From assembly GCA_020054965.1 (NCBI GenBank), contig JAIMZO010000108.1, positions 1-5,906 on the forward strand: a stretch of DNA of 5,906 bases. Reading direction: 5' to 3'. Source of the stretch: Spirochaeta sp. Lineage in GTDB: Bacteria; Spirochaetota; Spirochaetia; Sphaerochaetales; Sphaerochaetaceae. Position numbers and translations under genes: made by a program. The first letter of the stretch is position 1, and each line of letters begins with the position of its first letter. The notes below the pieces were generated by a model. The model saw only the letters and a list, made by a program, of their open reading frames with translations. It searched no databases and had not been told where the DNA came from. Of the stretch, positions 1 to 5,114 are shown in pieces.

Positions 1-152
1 ATGAGTGCACTGATGATATTGGTAACGGTGGACCGATAGAGGTTCAGTTCCCTGGCAATATCGACCCTGCTGATACCGGGGCTTTTCCAGATCAGCTGTG
101 CAACCAAGGAAGTATTTGCATTTTTCTGAAAATTGTTGTTGTTGATTCTCAT
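1..152 (-). CDS. ROK-family transcriptional repressor, N-terminal part (cut by window edge)
   Basis: The minus strand from the ATG at 152 gives 50 complete codons with no stop before the edge. The protein begins MRINNNNFQKNANTSLVAQL and continues into a winged helix-turn-helix: SRVDIARELNLYRSTVTNI lies at about residues 28-46, followed by ISAL. This layout (a polar N-terminal tail, then a helix pair with 'ISRVDIAREL' and a recognition helix with 'STVTNII') is typical of ROK repressors of the NagC/XylR/Mlc group. These normally carry a C-terminal sugar-kinase-like domain of about 300 residues, which would lie outside the window. A GGAG sits 14 nt upstream of the ATG, rather far for a ribosome site, and I saw no better in-frame start. 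The gene diverges from a GH20 hexosaminidase, so it probably responds to an amino-sugar or its phosphate. Family call is fairly secure; the ligand is inference. Confidence 0.82.
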   Translation of the reverse strand, partial: MRINNNNFQKNANTSLVAQLIWKSPGISRVDIARELNLYRSTVTNIISAL

Positions 153-204
153 GCCGGTTCTGTATACTCCAGGTACATGCGTATAAATTTGTTTGTTCGC
201 TCTC

Positions 205-278
205 TGTACAAACTAAGCGTAACACCACCCCTTCCAGCTGTCAAGCACTATTTCAACGAGTTTGTACAACCCTTGTAC
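205..278. promoter_or_regulatory. Candidate ROK operator elements (TTGTAC repeats) between divergent genes
   Basis: The ten-base element TGTACAAACT at 205-214 recurs as its exact reverse complement AGTTTGTACA at 259-268, so each divergent gene has one copy. The right copy contains the palindrome TTGTACAA (262-269). A further TTGTAC at 273-278 lies 11 bp after the one at 262-267, about one helical turn. The left copy overlaps the predicted ROK start point. The right copies lie 36-55 bp before the hexosaminidase ATG. This arrangement suits a repressor controlling both genes. The repeats are seen directly; ROK binding is inference. I found no convincing -35/-10 pair for the hexosaminidase gene. 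Confidence 0.4.
216..244 (-). promoter_or_regulatory. Probable sigma70-type promoter of the ROK gene
   Basis: On the minus strand a perfect TTGACA (239-244) is followed after 17 bp by TACGCT (216-221). The -35 box is ideal and the spacing is optimal, but the -10 box matches the consensus at only three of six positions. Transcription would start near 209, inside one of the TGTACAAACT repeats, which suits a self-repressed gene. Confidence 0.45.
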
Positions 279-313
279 TTGACTTCAGCTTGCAGTCGTG
301 GTAGGACAAGACC

Positions 314-1795
314 ATGACCAAAACAAATACAGTAAAAGCAAGTGAAATCTTGTTTCCCCTTCCTCGAACCGTTGAAGATACAGAAGGATTCTTTCGCTTC
401 CACGATGGGATTACCATCGCAGTCGATCCAGCGTTTACATCCCTCATCGAGACTGCCCCTGCACTCCTGCAGATACAACGAGGTGGAGAAGACATCCTGG
501 TAAAGCGACAAGAGGGCTTTCCAAGGGAAGGATACAGCCTTGCCATCGGCAAGAAGCAGGTAGTTATCAAGGCAAGCGATGAGGAAGGGGCATTCCGTGG
601 GATCTCTACCCTAAGGAACCTTACCTATACCTCCGACCATAGGCTCCCCTGCTGCTTTATTGAGGACGCCCCTTCCTTTACCTGGAGGGGGTTCATGATC
701 GACTGCAGCAGGCACTACTTCAGCCCTGCATTCCTCAAGAAACTGATCGATGCGGCCTCACTGTATCATCTCAACCGTTTCCATTGGCACTTGAGCGACG
801 ACCAAGGTTGGAGAATTCCCTTGGAAGGTTGGCCGCAATTGGAGGAGGTGGCAAGCAAGAGAACACTCCTGCAATACACGGACGGACGAACATACGGGCG
901 GCTTTACACCAAAGAGGAGATACTGGAGGTCCAAGCCTACGCCCATGCCCGCCATATGATCGTGGTACCGGAGATTGAGACCCCAGGGCATGTCTCCTCC
1001 CTCCTTGCAGCATATCCCCATTTTGGCTGCACTGGAGGACCGTATGAAGTACAAGATCACTGGGGAATATTTGACGAAGTACTCTGTGCAGGAAACGACC
1101 AGGTGCTGGAGTTCCTCGAAGATGCCATTACCCAGATAGCTGCACTGTTCAGCGATCCCTATATCCACATAGGTGGGGATGAGTGTCCTCACACTGCCTG
1201 GGAATCCTGCCCCAAATGCCAGAAGAGAATGCAAGAAGAGGGATTATCCAAGGAAAAGGAACTCCAGAGTTGGATGACCAGTAAAATATGTGCAATGGTA
1301 AACAAAGCAGGCAAACGTCCTATCGGCTGGGATGAGGTCCTTGAGGGTACCGAGTCCCTTGGTCTTCCACAGGATTTGATCGTGATGTCCTGGAGAGGTG
1401 TTGCCGGAGGTATTGAAGCAAGCAAGCGAGGACATGAGGTGATCATGTGCCCCAATACCGATGGATGTTATTTTGATTATCAACATACTGATGATGAGGA
1501 GGAAATGGGGAATTTGGGTGTAAGCAGCATCACCCAGGTAGCCCAATTCGATCCTCTTGCCGGACTACAGGGTGAAATGGATCGTGGTCGGGTACTGGGA
1601 AGCCAAGGGAATCTTTGGACCGAAAAGATCACGAGCGGACGACAAGCAGAATATATGCTGTTCCCCAGGTTGATGGTACTGGCTGAACGATTATGGAACC
1701 CACAGGAACCAGAAAAGACATTGGACAGGATTCCGCTTTTACATAAGGTTTGTGACGCTTTATCGATCAATTGCTACAGGGGACCTCTTGCCTGA
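314..1795 (+). CDS. Beta-N-acetylhexosaminidase, glycoside hydrolase family 20
   Basis: A 493-residue enzyme expected to release terminal N-acetylglucosamine or N-acetylgalactosamine from glycans or chitin-type oligosaccharides by substrate-assisted retaining catalysis. Residues 1 to about 115 look like the small GH20b alpha/beta domain; the rest is the TIM-barrel catalytic domain. Visible family marks are DCSRHYF with the substrate-binding Arg133, HWHLSDDQGWR at 157-167, the catalytic pair Asp289-Glu290 in HIGGDE, WDE at 339-341, Trp360 in SWRG, Tyr386 in DGCYFD, and NLWTE with Trp435 and Glu437. The key active-site residues therefore look intact. There is no signal peptide or lipobox, so the enzyme is probably cytosolic and acts on imported amino-sugar oligosaccharides. 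The start is supported by AGGA at 303-306, 7 nt before the ATG. It is divergent from a ROK repressor, its likely regulator, and a strong terminator follows, so it is probably monocistronic. Length is normal for the short form of the family. Confidence 0.95.
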   Translation: MTKTNTVKASEILFPLPRTVEDTEGFFRFHDGITIAVDPAFTSLIETAPALLQIQRGGEDILVKRQEGFPREGYSLAIGKKQVVIKASDEEGAFRGISTLRNLTYTSDHRLPCCFIEDAPSFTWRGFMIDCSRHYFSPAFLKKLIDAASLYHLNRFHWHLSDDQGWRIPLEGWPQLEEVASKRTLLQYTDGRTYGRLYTKEEILEVQAYAHARHMIVVPEIETPGHVSSLLAAYPHFGCTGGPYEVQDHWGIFDEVLCAGNDQVLEFLEDAITQIAALFSDPYIHIGGDECPHTAWESCPKCQKRMQEEGLSKEKELQSWMTSKICAMVNKAGKRPIGWDEVLEGTESLGLPQDLIVMSWRGVAGGIEASKRGHEVIMCPNTDGCYFDYQHTDDEEEMGNLGVSSITQVAQFDPLAGLQGEMDRGRVLGSQGNLWTEKITSGRQAEYMLFPRLMVLAERLWNPQEPEKTLDRIPLLHKVCDALSINCYRGPLA

Positions 1796-1806
1796 CATCT
1801 TGCTTT

Positions 1807-1857
1807 CCACCAAAGAGCTGTGGTACCACTAGGGTAACACCTTTTGGTGGATTTTCT
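1807..1857 (+). terminator. Hairpin with a palindrome in its loop, possible first terminator
   Basis: CCACCAAA (1807-1814) pairs perfectly with TTTGGTGG (1843-1850), and ATTTTCT follows. The 28-nt loop contains a perfect 10-bp palindrome GTGGTACCAC (1820-1829). It begins 12 nt after the hexosaminidase stop. It could be a weak terminator or a 3' mRNA-stabilising structure ahead of the stronger terminator at 1863. Confidence 0.4.
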
Positions 1858-1862
1858 CTGGT

Positions 1863-1899
1863 GCAGGCCCTGCTTCCGTTGGAATGCGGGCCTGCTTTT
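1863..1899 (+). terminator. Rho-independent terminator of the hexosaminidase gene
   Basis: GCAGGCCC (1863-1870) pairs perfectly with GGGCCTGC (1888-1895). Inside, after a 3x3 internal loop, TTCC (1874-1877) pairs with GGAA (1881-1884) around a GTT loop. A TTTTCCTTT tract follows from 1896. This is a GC-rich stem plus T-run on the plus strand. The minus strand has no T-run after the stem, so it acts in one direction only. Confidence 0.85.
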
Positions 1900-1910
1900 C
1901 CTTTGTTCAA

Positions 1911-1942
1911 CAAGAAGAAAGCTGCTTCCCTGAGGAAACAGC
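1911..1942 (-). terminator. Rho-independent terminator of the yhbY operon (minus strand)
   Basis: In minus-strand RNA, GCTGTTTCC (1942-1934) pairs over nine positions with GGAAGCAGC (1929-1921) around a four-base loop, with one G-U wobble. The wobble would be a C-A mismatch in plus-strand RNA, which shows the direction. TTTCTTCTTG follows the stem. It lies 26 bp after the yhbY stop codon and faces the plus-strand terminator. Confidence 0.75.
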
Positions 1943-1968
1943 CTTGCATTCATGTACGATACCCAATC

Positions 1969-2274
1969 CTACTCACCCTTTCGGGCAAGGGAGTTGGGAA
2001 TATGTATGAGATGCTCTTCGCTTTCGCGGTAAAACGTGGCAATGAAGCCGATGATACTGATCAAATCACTATCCGTCTTCTGGGCCAACTTTCCAGAGAG
2101 TGGTCTCATCTCATCCTTCTGCGCTTGGAATTTGACCTTCACCAGCTCATGGCTGGATAAGGCTTCATGCAAAGCAGATACTACTCGGTCATCAACACCC
2201 TCTTTGCCGACCATGACAATCGGCTTAAGGGAGTGTGCTTGCGACCGAAGGAAATTTCTCACATTGCTATTCAT
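1969..2274 (-). CDS. yhbY: YhbY-family RNA-binding protein (CRS1/YhbY, CRM domain)
   Basis: A 101-residue protein made almost entirely of one CRM (CRS1-YhbY) domain. Family features are LRSQAHSLKPIVMVGKEGV at about residues 9-27, with the RNA-binding GxxG loop as GKEG at 23-26, and the HELVKVKF strand at 42-49. The length of about 100 residues is normal for the bacterial single-domain form. In bacteria this family associates with pre-50S ribosomal particles and is thought to help large-subunit assembly. The ATG at 2274 lies 14 bp after the stop of the upstream acyl-CoA synthetase gene. The only Shine-Dalgarno-like bases (AGG) are 13 nt upstream, so translation may depend on coupling to the upstream gene. 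A terminator follows directly. The family call is firm; the coupling is inference. Confidence 0.9.
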   Translation of the reverse strand: MNSNVRNFLRSQAHSLKPIVMVGKEGVDDRVVSALHEALSSHELVKVKFQAQKDEMRPLSGKLAQKTDSDLISIIGFIATFYRESEEHLIHIPNSLARKGE

Positions 2275-2288
2275 AGGAAGTACTATAC

Positions 2289-4028
2289 CTAGTCCTTGTA
2301 CTTTTGTGCAACTACGAAGCGCTTTACTTTTTTGGTACTGGTCATCTCCAGCGGCTCATCTACCACGGTAACACGAGTGATTTTCTTGTAGGACTGCAAC
2401 TGCTTGTTCACCTCACTTACGATTTGCTGCATCCGCTCCTCAATCTTCTCCTTGGCTGAATCCCCGTACTCTTTTACCATTTCTTCACGATACTTTTCAT
2501 CAGGGTATATCAAGGCCCTGATCCCTTCACTCTTGTTCTTCTTGTCGATGAGATATCCGATCACACAGATGGTATCTATCTCAGTGTAGAGTTGGAAGTG
2601 ATCCTCAATCTCCTCAGGAAACACATTCTTACCACCCTCGGTCACGATGAGGTTCTTTGCTCTTCCCGTCAGGTAGAGATACCCTTGTGCATCCTGGTAG
2701 CCGACATCACCGGTATTGAGCCATCCATCCTCAAGCACCTCAGCAGTAGCTTCCGGGTTGTTGTAATAACCCTGCATGACCATGGGCCCCTTGATATAGA
2801 TGATTCCATTACCCTCAGCATCCGGATTCACGATCTTGACCTCAGTCTGGGGCAGCTTCTTGCCGACCGAGCTCTCGATATAGGCTTCCACTGGATTGAG
2901 GTGGGTGATGGGACTGGTCTCGGTAAGACCGTAGCCCTGTACAAAATCAATTCCAAGCTGGTTGAACATCTTGAAGGTAGAGGCAGGAAGCGGTCCACCC
3001 CCGCTGATACAGATACGGTTGGTATCGAGGGAGAGCTTCTTGAGCAAGAAGCCAAACATCTTCTTCCCGACATTCACCTTGAATATCTTTTTCAGGAAAC
3101 CGGAGATTCCCATCATGAATCGTACGATCCCATAGAGAACAATTCCCTTCTCCTTCACGCCATTCATCAGTGCGGCAATCATCTTGTTGAAAAGCATGGG
3201 AACAGCAAGGAACATTGTTACCTCGCCCTCCTTGAGCTCCTTAAGCATTTGACTGATCACCAATTTCTTGCCAAAGACAATGGAAGCACCTACACTTATG
3301 GCCTCAAAGAAGACCGCCATCATGGTGTAGGAGTGATGGATGGGAAGAATTGCATAGAATACGTCAGTGGGGTACAGCTTCATATGTCCTTGTGTAAGGT
3401 AACAGTCTGCCACCATGTTTCGATGACTGAGCATAACACCCTTTGGCGTTCCCGTGGTTCCACTGGTAAAGAGAATCGCAGCAGTATCCTCGCTCTCTGC
3501 CCTATGCCTATCCTGAGCCTCTGCCTTGAGGTCCAGGACAAAAGGCATGGTTCCTTCTTTCTCCAGGGAAATGCGGTCAGTCAAGCCAAGTTTGTTCTCT
3601 GCGTCAAAGGTTTCCACTCGGTCAGCATCTGCAAAGAGAATCTTCACCCCGGCAAACTCCAGGAATTTGGACATATCCTTATTGGTAAGGGTATTATCCA
3701 GGGGGACTACAATCGCTCCGGCGAAGAGAATACCAAGGTAGGCAATAGCCCACTCAGGACTGTTCTTTCCGATTACTGCAATCTTGTCATCCTTTTTGAC
3801 ACCCTTGGAGACAAGATAATCTGCAACAGAGAGGACATATGCATGAACTTCTGAATACGTAAAGGTTTCGTGCTGTGGAACAAAAGCTGTAAAACACTTG
3901 TTCTGGGGATAGCGTTCGACTGTGATCTCAAACATTTCCACCACAGTAGGCCATGCACCTTTGAACTTCTTACCCCGATAAGCCTCAAGGAAATCCCAAG
4001 GTTTCTCACCTTTCTTGCGTGTTGCCAT
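2289..4028 (-). CDS. AMP-forming acyl-CoA synthetase (long-chain fatty acid-CoA ligase type)
   Basis: A 579-residue adenylate-forming enzyme expected to activate a carboxylic acid with ATP to an acyl-AMP and then form the CoA thioester. Core motifs are all present: the phosphate-binding loop TSGTTGTPKG at 188-197, the adenine/acyl motif GYGLTETSP at 365-373, TGD with the ribose-binding Asp441, the hinge region TGRAKN with Arg456, and a C-terminal TSTKKVKRF in which Lys567 is the probable catalytic lysine. Residues about 290-335 are hydrophobic and lysine-rich (VRFMMGISGFLKKIFK), as in long-chain enzymes that touch the membrane. I see no signal peptide. The acid used cannot be read from the sequence; long-chain or medium-chain fatty acid is likeliest. 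The start is decided by a full AGGAGGT at 4036-4042, 7 nt before the ATG. yhbY follows 14 bp downstream. A separate promoter sits in the 121-bp gap to the LysR gene. Confidence 0.93.
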   Translation of the reverse strand: MATRKKGEKPWDFLEAYRGKKFKGAWPTVVEMFEITVERYPQNKCFTAFVPQHETFTYSEVHAYVLSVADYLVSKGVKKDDKIAVIGKNSPEWAIAYLGILFAGAIVVPLDNTLTNKDMSKFLEFAGVKILFADADRVETFDAENKLGLTDRISLEKEGTMPFVLDLKAEAQDRHRAESEDTAAILFTSGTTGTPKGVMLSHRNMVADCYLTQGHMKLYPTDVFYAILPIHHSYTMMAVFFEAISVGASIVFGKKLVISQMLKELKEGEVTMFLAVPMLFNKMIAALMNGVKEKGIVLYGIVRFMMGISGFLKKIFKVNVGKKMFGFLLKKLSLDTNRICISGGGPLPASTFKMFNQLGIDFVQGYGLTETSPITHLNPVEAYIESSVGKKLPQTEVKIVNPDAEGNGIIYIKGPMVMQGYYNNPEATAEVLEDGWLNTGDVGYQDAQGYLYLTGRAKNLIVTEGGKNVFPEEIEDHFQLYTEIDTICVIGYLIDKKNKSEGIRALIYPDEKYREEMVKEYGDSAKEKIEERMQQIVSEVNKQLQSYKKITRVTVVDEPLEMTSTKKVKRFVVAQKYKD

Positions 4029-4035
4029 CGTTCCG

Positions 4036-4042
4036 ACCTCCT
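4036..4042 (-). promoter_or_regulatory. Strong ribosome binding site of the acyl-CoA synthetase gene
   Basis: AGGAGGT on the minus strand, 7 nt from the ATG at 4028. It is a near-perfect Shine-Dalgarno match and fixes the start codon. Confidence 0.85.
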
Positions 4043-4072
4043 GTGTTCGTTCTCTGTTTCCAATCTTCTTAT

Positions 4073-4102
4073 ACTATAGGCAGAAGCATCATGAAAAATC
4101 AA
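4073..4102 (-). promoter_or_regulatory. Probable promoter of the acyl-CoA synthetase-yhbY operon
   Basis: On the minus strand TTGATT (4097-4102) is followed after 18 bp by TATAGT (4073-4078), four and five matches to the sigma70 consensus. Transcription would start near 4066, leaving a leader of about 38 nt with the strong ribosome site. The operon can thus be expressed apart from the LysR gene upstream. Confidence 0.55.
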
Positions 4103-4106
4103 GATT

Positions 4107-4138
4107 ATTGTGACATGTTTTCACAATGCGTAATTGTG
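4107..4138. promoter_or_regulatory. Array of three alternating ATTGTG half-sites (candidate operator)
   Basis: ATTGTG at 4107-4112, its complement CACAAT at 4122-4127, and ATTGTG again at 4133-4138 form two overlapping inverted repeats that share the middle half-site. The first has 7-bp arms (ATTGTGA and TCACAAT) around 7 bp; the second has 6-bp arms around 5 bp. The block ends 4 bp upstream of the -35 box of the synthetase promoter, where an activator would bind. The first dyad resembles a CRP/FNR-type site but its spacer is 7 bp, not 6. As RNA it could also form a weak hairpin after the LysR gene, though the stem is AT-rich. Confidence 0.4.
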
Positions 4139-4149
4139 TAATGTACTTT

Positions 4150-5028
4150 TCACTCTTGCATCGTATCACATTTCAGTAGATGCAATAACTTCTCCATCGA
4201 GGGAGTAAATACCTTGTCCTTGTGGTGGACAAGTGAGAAATACCGCTTCATATCCACTCCCTGCAATTCCAATTCCCTGAGTGTCCCTTCCTTGACCAGA
4301 TGATGTACCAGACGTCGGGAAATGACCGTAATTCCCTGACCGGCACATACTGCACGGATAATCGCATCGTTGCTGTGGCATGACCATTTCTCCTCAAAGG
4401 GGAATGCTTTTTCCTGGAGCAATCCAACAAACAACGCCCGTGTGCCACTCCCTTCCTCCCTGAGGATGAGAGGATAGTCGCTCAATGTCTTCAGGCTACA
4501 CGTTGAAGGGGCAGGAAACTCTTTTGCACATACGGGAATCAATTCGTCAACAAAGCAGGGGGTGCATACCAGTGACTTGCTTTGTACCATTCCCTCTATC
4601 AAAGCCAGATCCAAGCTTCCATCAAGGAGCAGTCTCTCGATGGTCTGGGTGTTGTCAACCTGTACCTGGACACGCAAGAGCGGGTGCTCGCTCTCAAAAC
4701 GTGCAATAAGATCAGCGAGCAGGGTACTGCCAACTGTGATGGTCGCCCCCATCCTGATCGTCTGCTGTCGAGAATATGCCCCAAGCTCATTTTCAAGGGT
4801 GTCAACCAAACCAACAATCGAACGGGATCGTGAGAGGAGAAACCTCCCCTCATCAGTCAAATGCAAACTCCGTCCCAACCTGTCGAACAACAACACCCCG
4901 TAATCCTTCTCCAGGGAACCGATTACTGCACTGACCGTCGGCTGGGCGATATGCAGTTTCTCTGCTGCCTTGCTCATGGATAGCTGTTCGGCTACTGCAA
5001 CGAAAATGGAAAGGTCTCGAATAGTCAT
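4150..5028 (-). CDS. LysR-type transcriptional regulator, CysL/YeiE-like, divergent from sulfite reductase
   Basis: A 292-residue protein of normal LysR length. Residues 1 to about 60 form the winged helix-turn-helix (AAEKLHIAQPTVSAVIGSLE at 21-40, then LLFDR and LTDEG). From about residue 88 (IRMGATITVG) runs the two-lobed substrate-binding-like effector domain. The REEGSGTR segment at 190-197 is often seen in the group that includes CysL, CysB-like proteins and YeiE, where it helps form the ligand site. The gene is divergent from a sulfite reductase, with an 86-bp shared control region. By comparison with Bacillus CysL (sulfite reductase activator) and YeiE (sulfite sensor), it probably controls that gene in response to a sulfur compound. 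This role is inferred from position. The start is supported by AGGT, 8 nt upstream of the ATG. It lies 121 bp upstream of the acyl-CoA synthetase gene, but that gene has its own promoter. Confidence 0.9.
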   Translation of the reverse strand: MTIRDLSIFVAVAEQLSMSKAAEKLHIAQPTVSAVIGSLEKDYGVLLFDRLGRSLHLTDEGRFLLSRSRSIVGLVDTLENELGAYSRQQTIRMGATITVGSTLLADLIARFESEHPLLRVQVQVDNTQTIERLLLDGSLDLALIEGMVQSKSLVCTPCFVDELIPVCAKEFPAPSTCSLKTLSDYPLILREEGSGTRALFVGLLQEKAFPFEEKWSCHSNDAIIRAVCAGQGITVISRRLVHHLVKEGTLRELELQGVDMKRYFSLVHHKDKVFTPSMEKLLHLLKCDTMQE

Positions 5029-5040
5029 TTGTTTTTACCT

Positions 5041-5055
5041 ATATATTGCATATAT
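5041..5055. promoter_or_regulatory. Candidate LysR binding site (AT-rich dyad, T-N11-A)
   Basis: ATATAT (5041-5046) and ATATAT (5050-5055) flank TGC as an inverted repeat. T at 5042 and A at 5054 fit the T-N11-A pattern of LysR boxes. It lies 13 bp upstream of the LysR ATG (inside its predicted leader) and about 60 bp before the sulfite reductase ATG, fitting autoregulation and divergent activation. The region is very AT-rich, so chance symmetry is possible. Confidence 0.4.
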
Positions 5056-5064
5056 TTTTTATTA

Positions 5065-5093
5065 TTTACTTTATACCCAAACACTTCTAGACT
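5065..5093 (+). promoter_or_regulatory. Possible promoter of the sulfite reductase gene
   Basis: TTTACT (5065-5070) and TAGACT (5088-5093) are 17 bp apart, each matching four of six consensus bases. A weak promoter of this kind would be expected for an activator-dependent gene. The start would fall near 5100, placing the AT-rich dyad about 50 bp upstream. It overlaps the opposing LysR promoter. Confidence 0.3.
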
Positions 5094-5097
5094 GCAA
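5070..5097 (-). promoter_or_regulatory. Possible promoter of the LysR gene
   Basis: On the minus strand TTGCAG (5092-5097) is followed after 16 bp by TATAAA (5070-5075), a good -10 box with a poor -35 box. Transcription would start near 5063 and cross the ATATAT dyad before the start codon. Confidence 0.4.
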
Positions 5098-5114
5098 CAC
5101 GTTCAGGAGGAATT

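Noticed and set aside
758..1234. A 158-codon minus-strand frame inside the hexosaminidase gene
   Set aside because: Shadow of the GH20 coding sequence, with no family motifs.
1818..1850. T-box-like look of TGGTACC and AGGGTAACACC
   Set aside because: It lies after a gene, not before an aminoacyl-tRNA or amino-acid gene. The order of the elements is wrong, and no specifier stem is visible.
1771..2160. A 129-codon plus-strand frame overlapping the end of the hexosaminidase, both terminators and yhbY
   Set aside because: It crosses two terminators, lies antisense to yhbY and has no recognisable domain.
2592..3854. A 420-codon open frame on the plus strand, antisense to the acyl-CoA synthetase
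   Set aside because: The opposite strand encodes a full synthetase with every family motif. The antisense protein shows no recognisable domain and is a by-product of codon bias.
4109..4125. Canonical CRP site TGTGA/TCACA
   Set aside because: The spacer is 7 bp instead of 6, so it is reported only as a half-site array without naming the protein.
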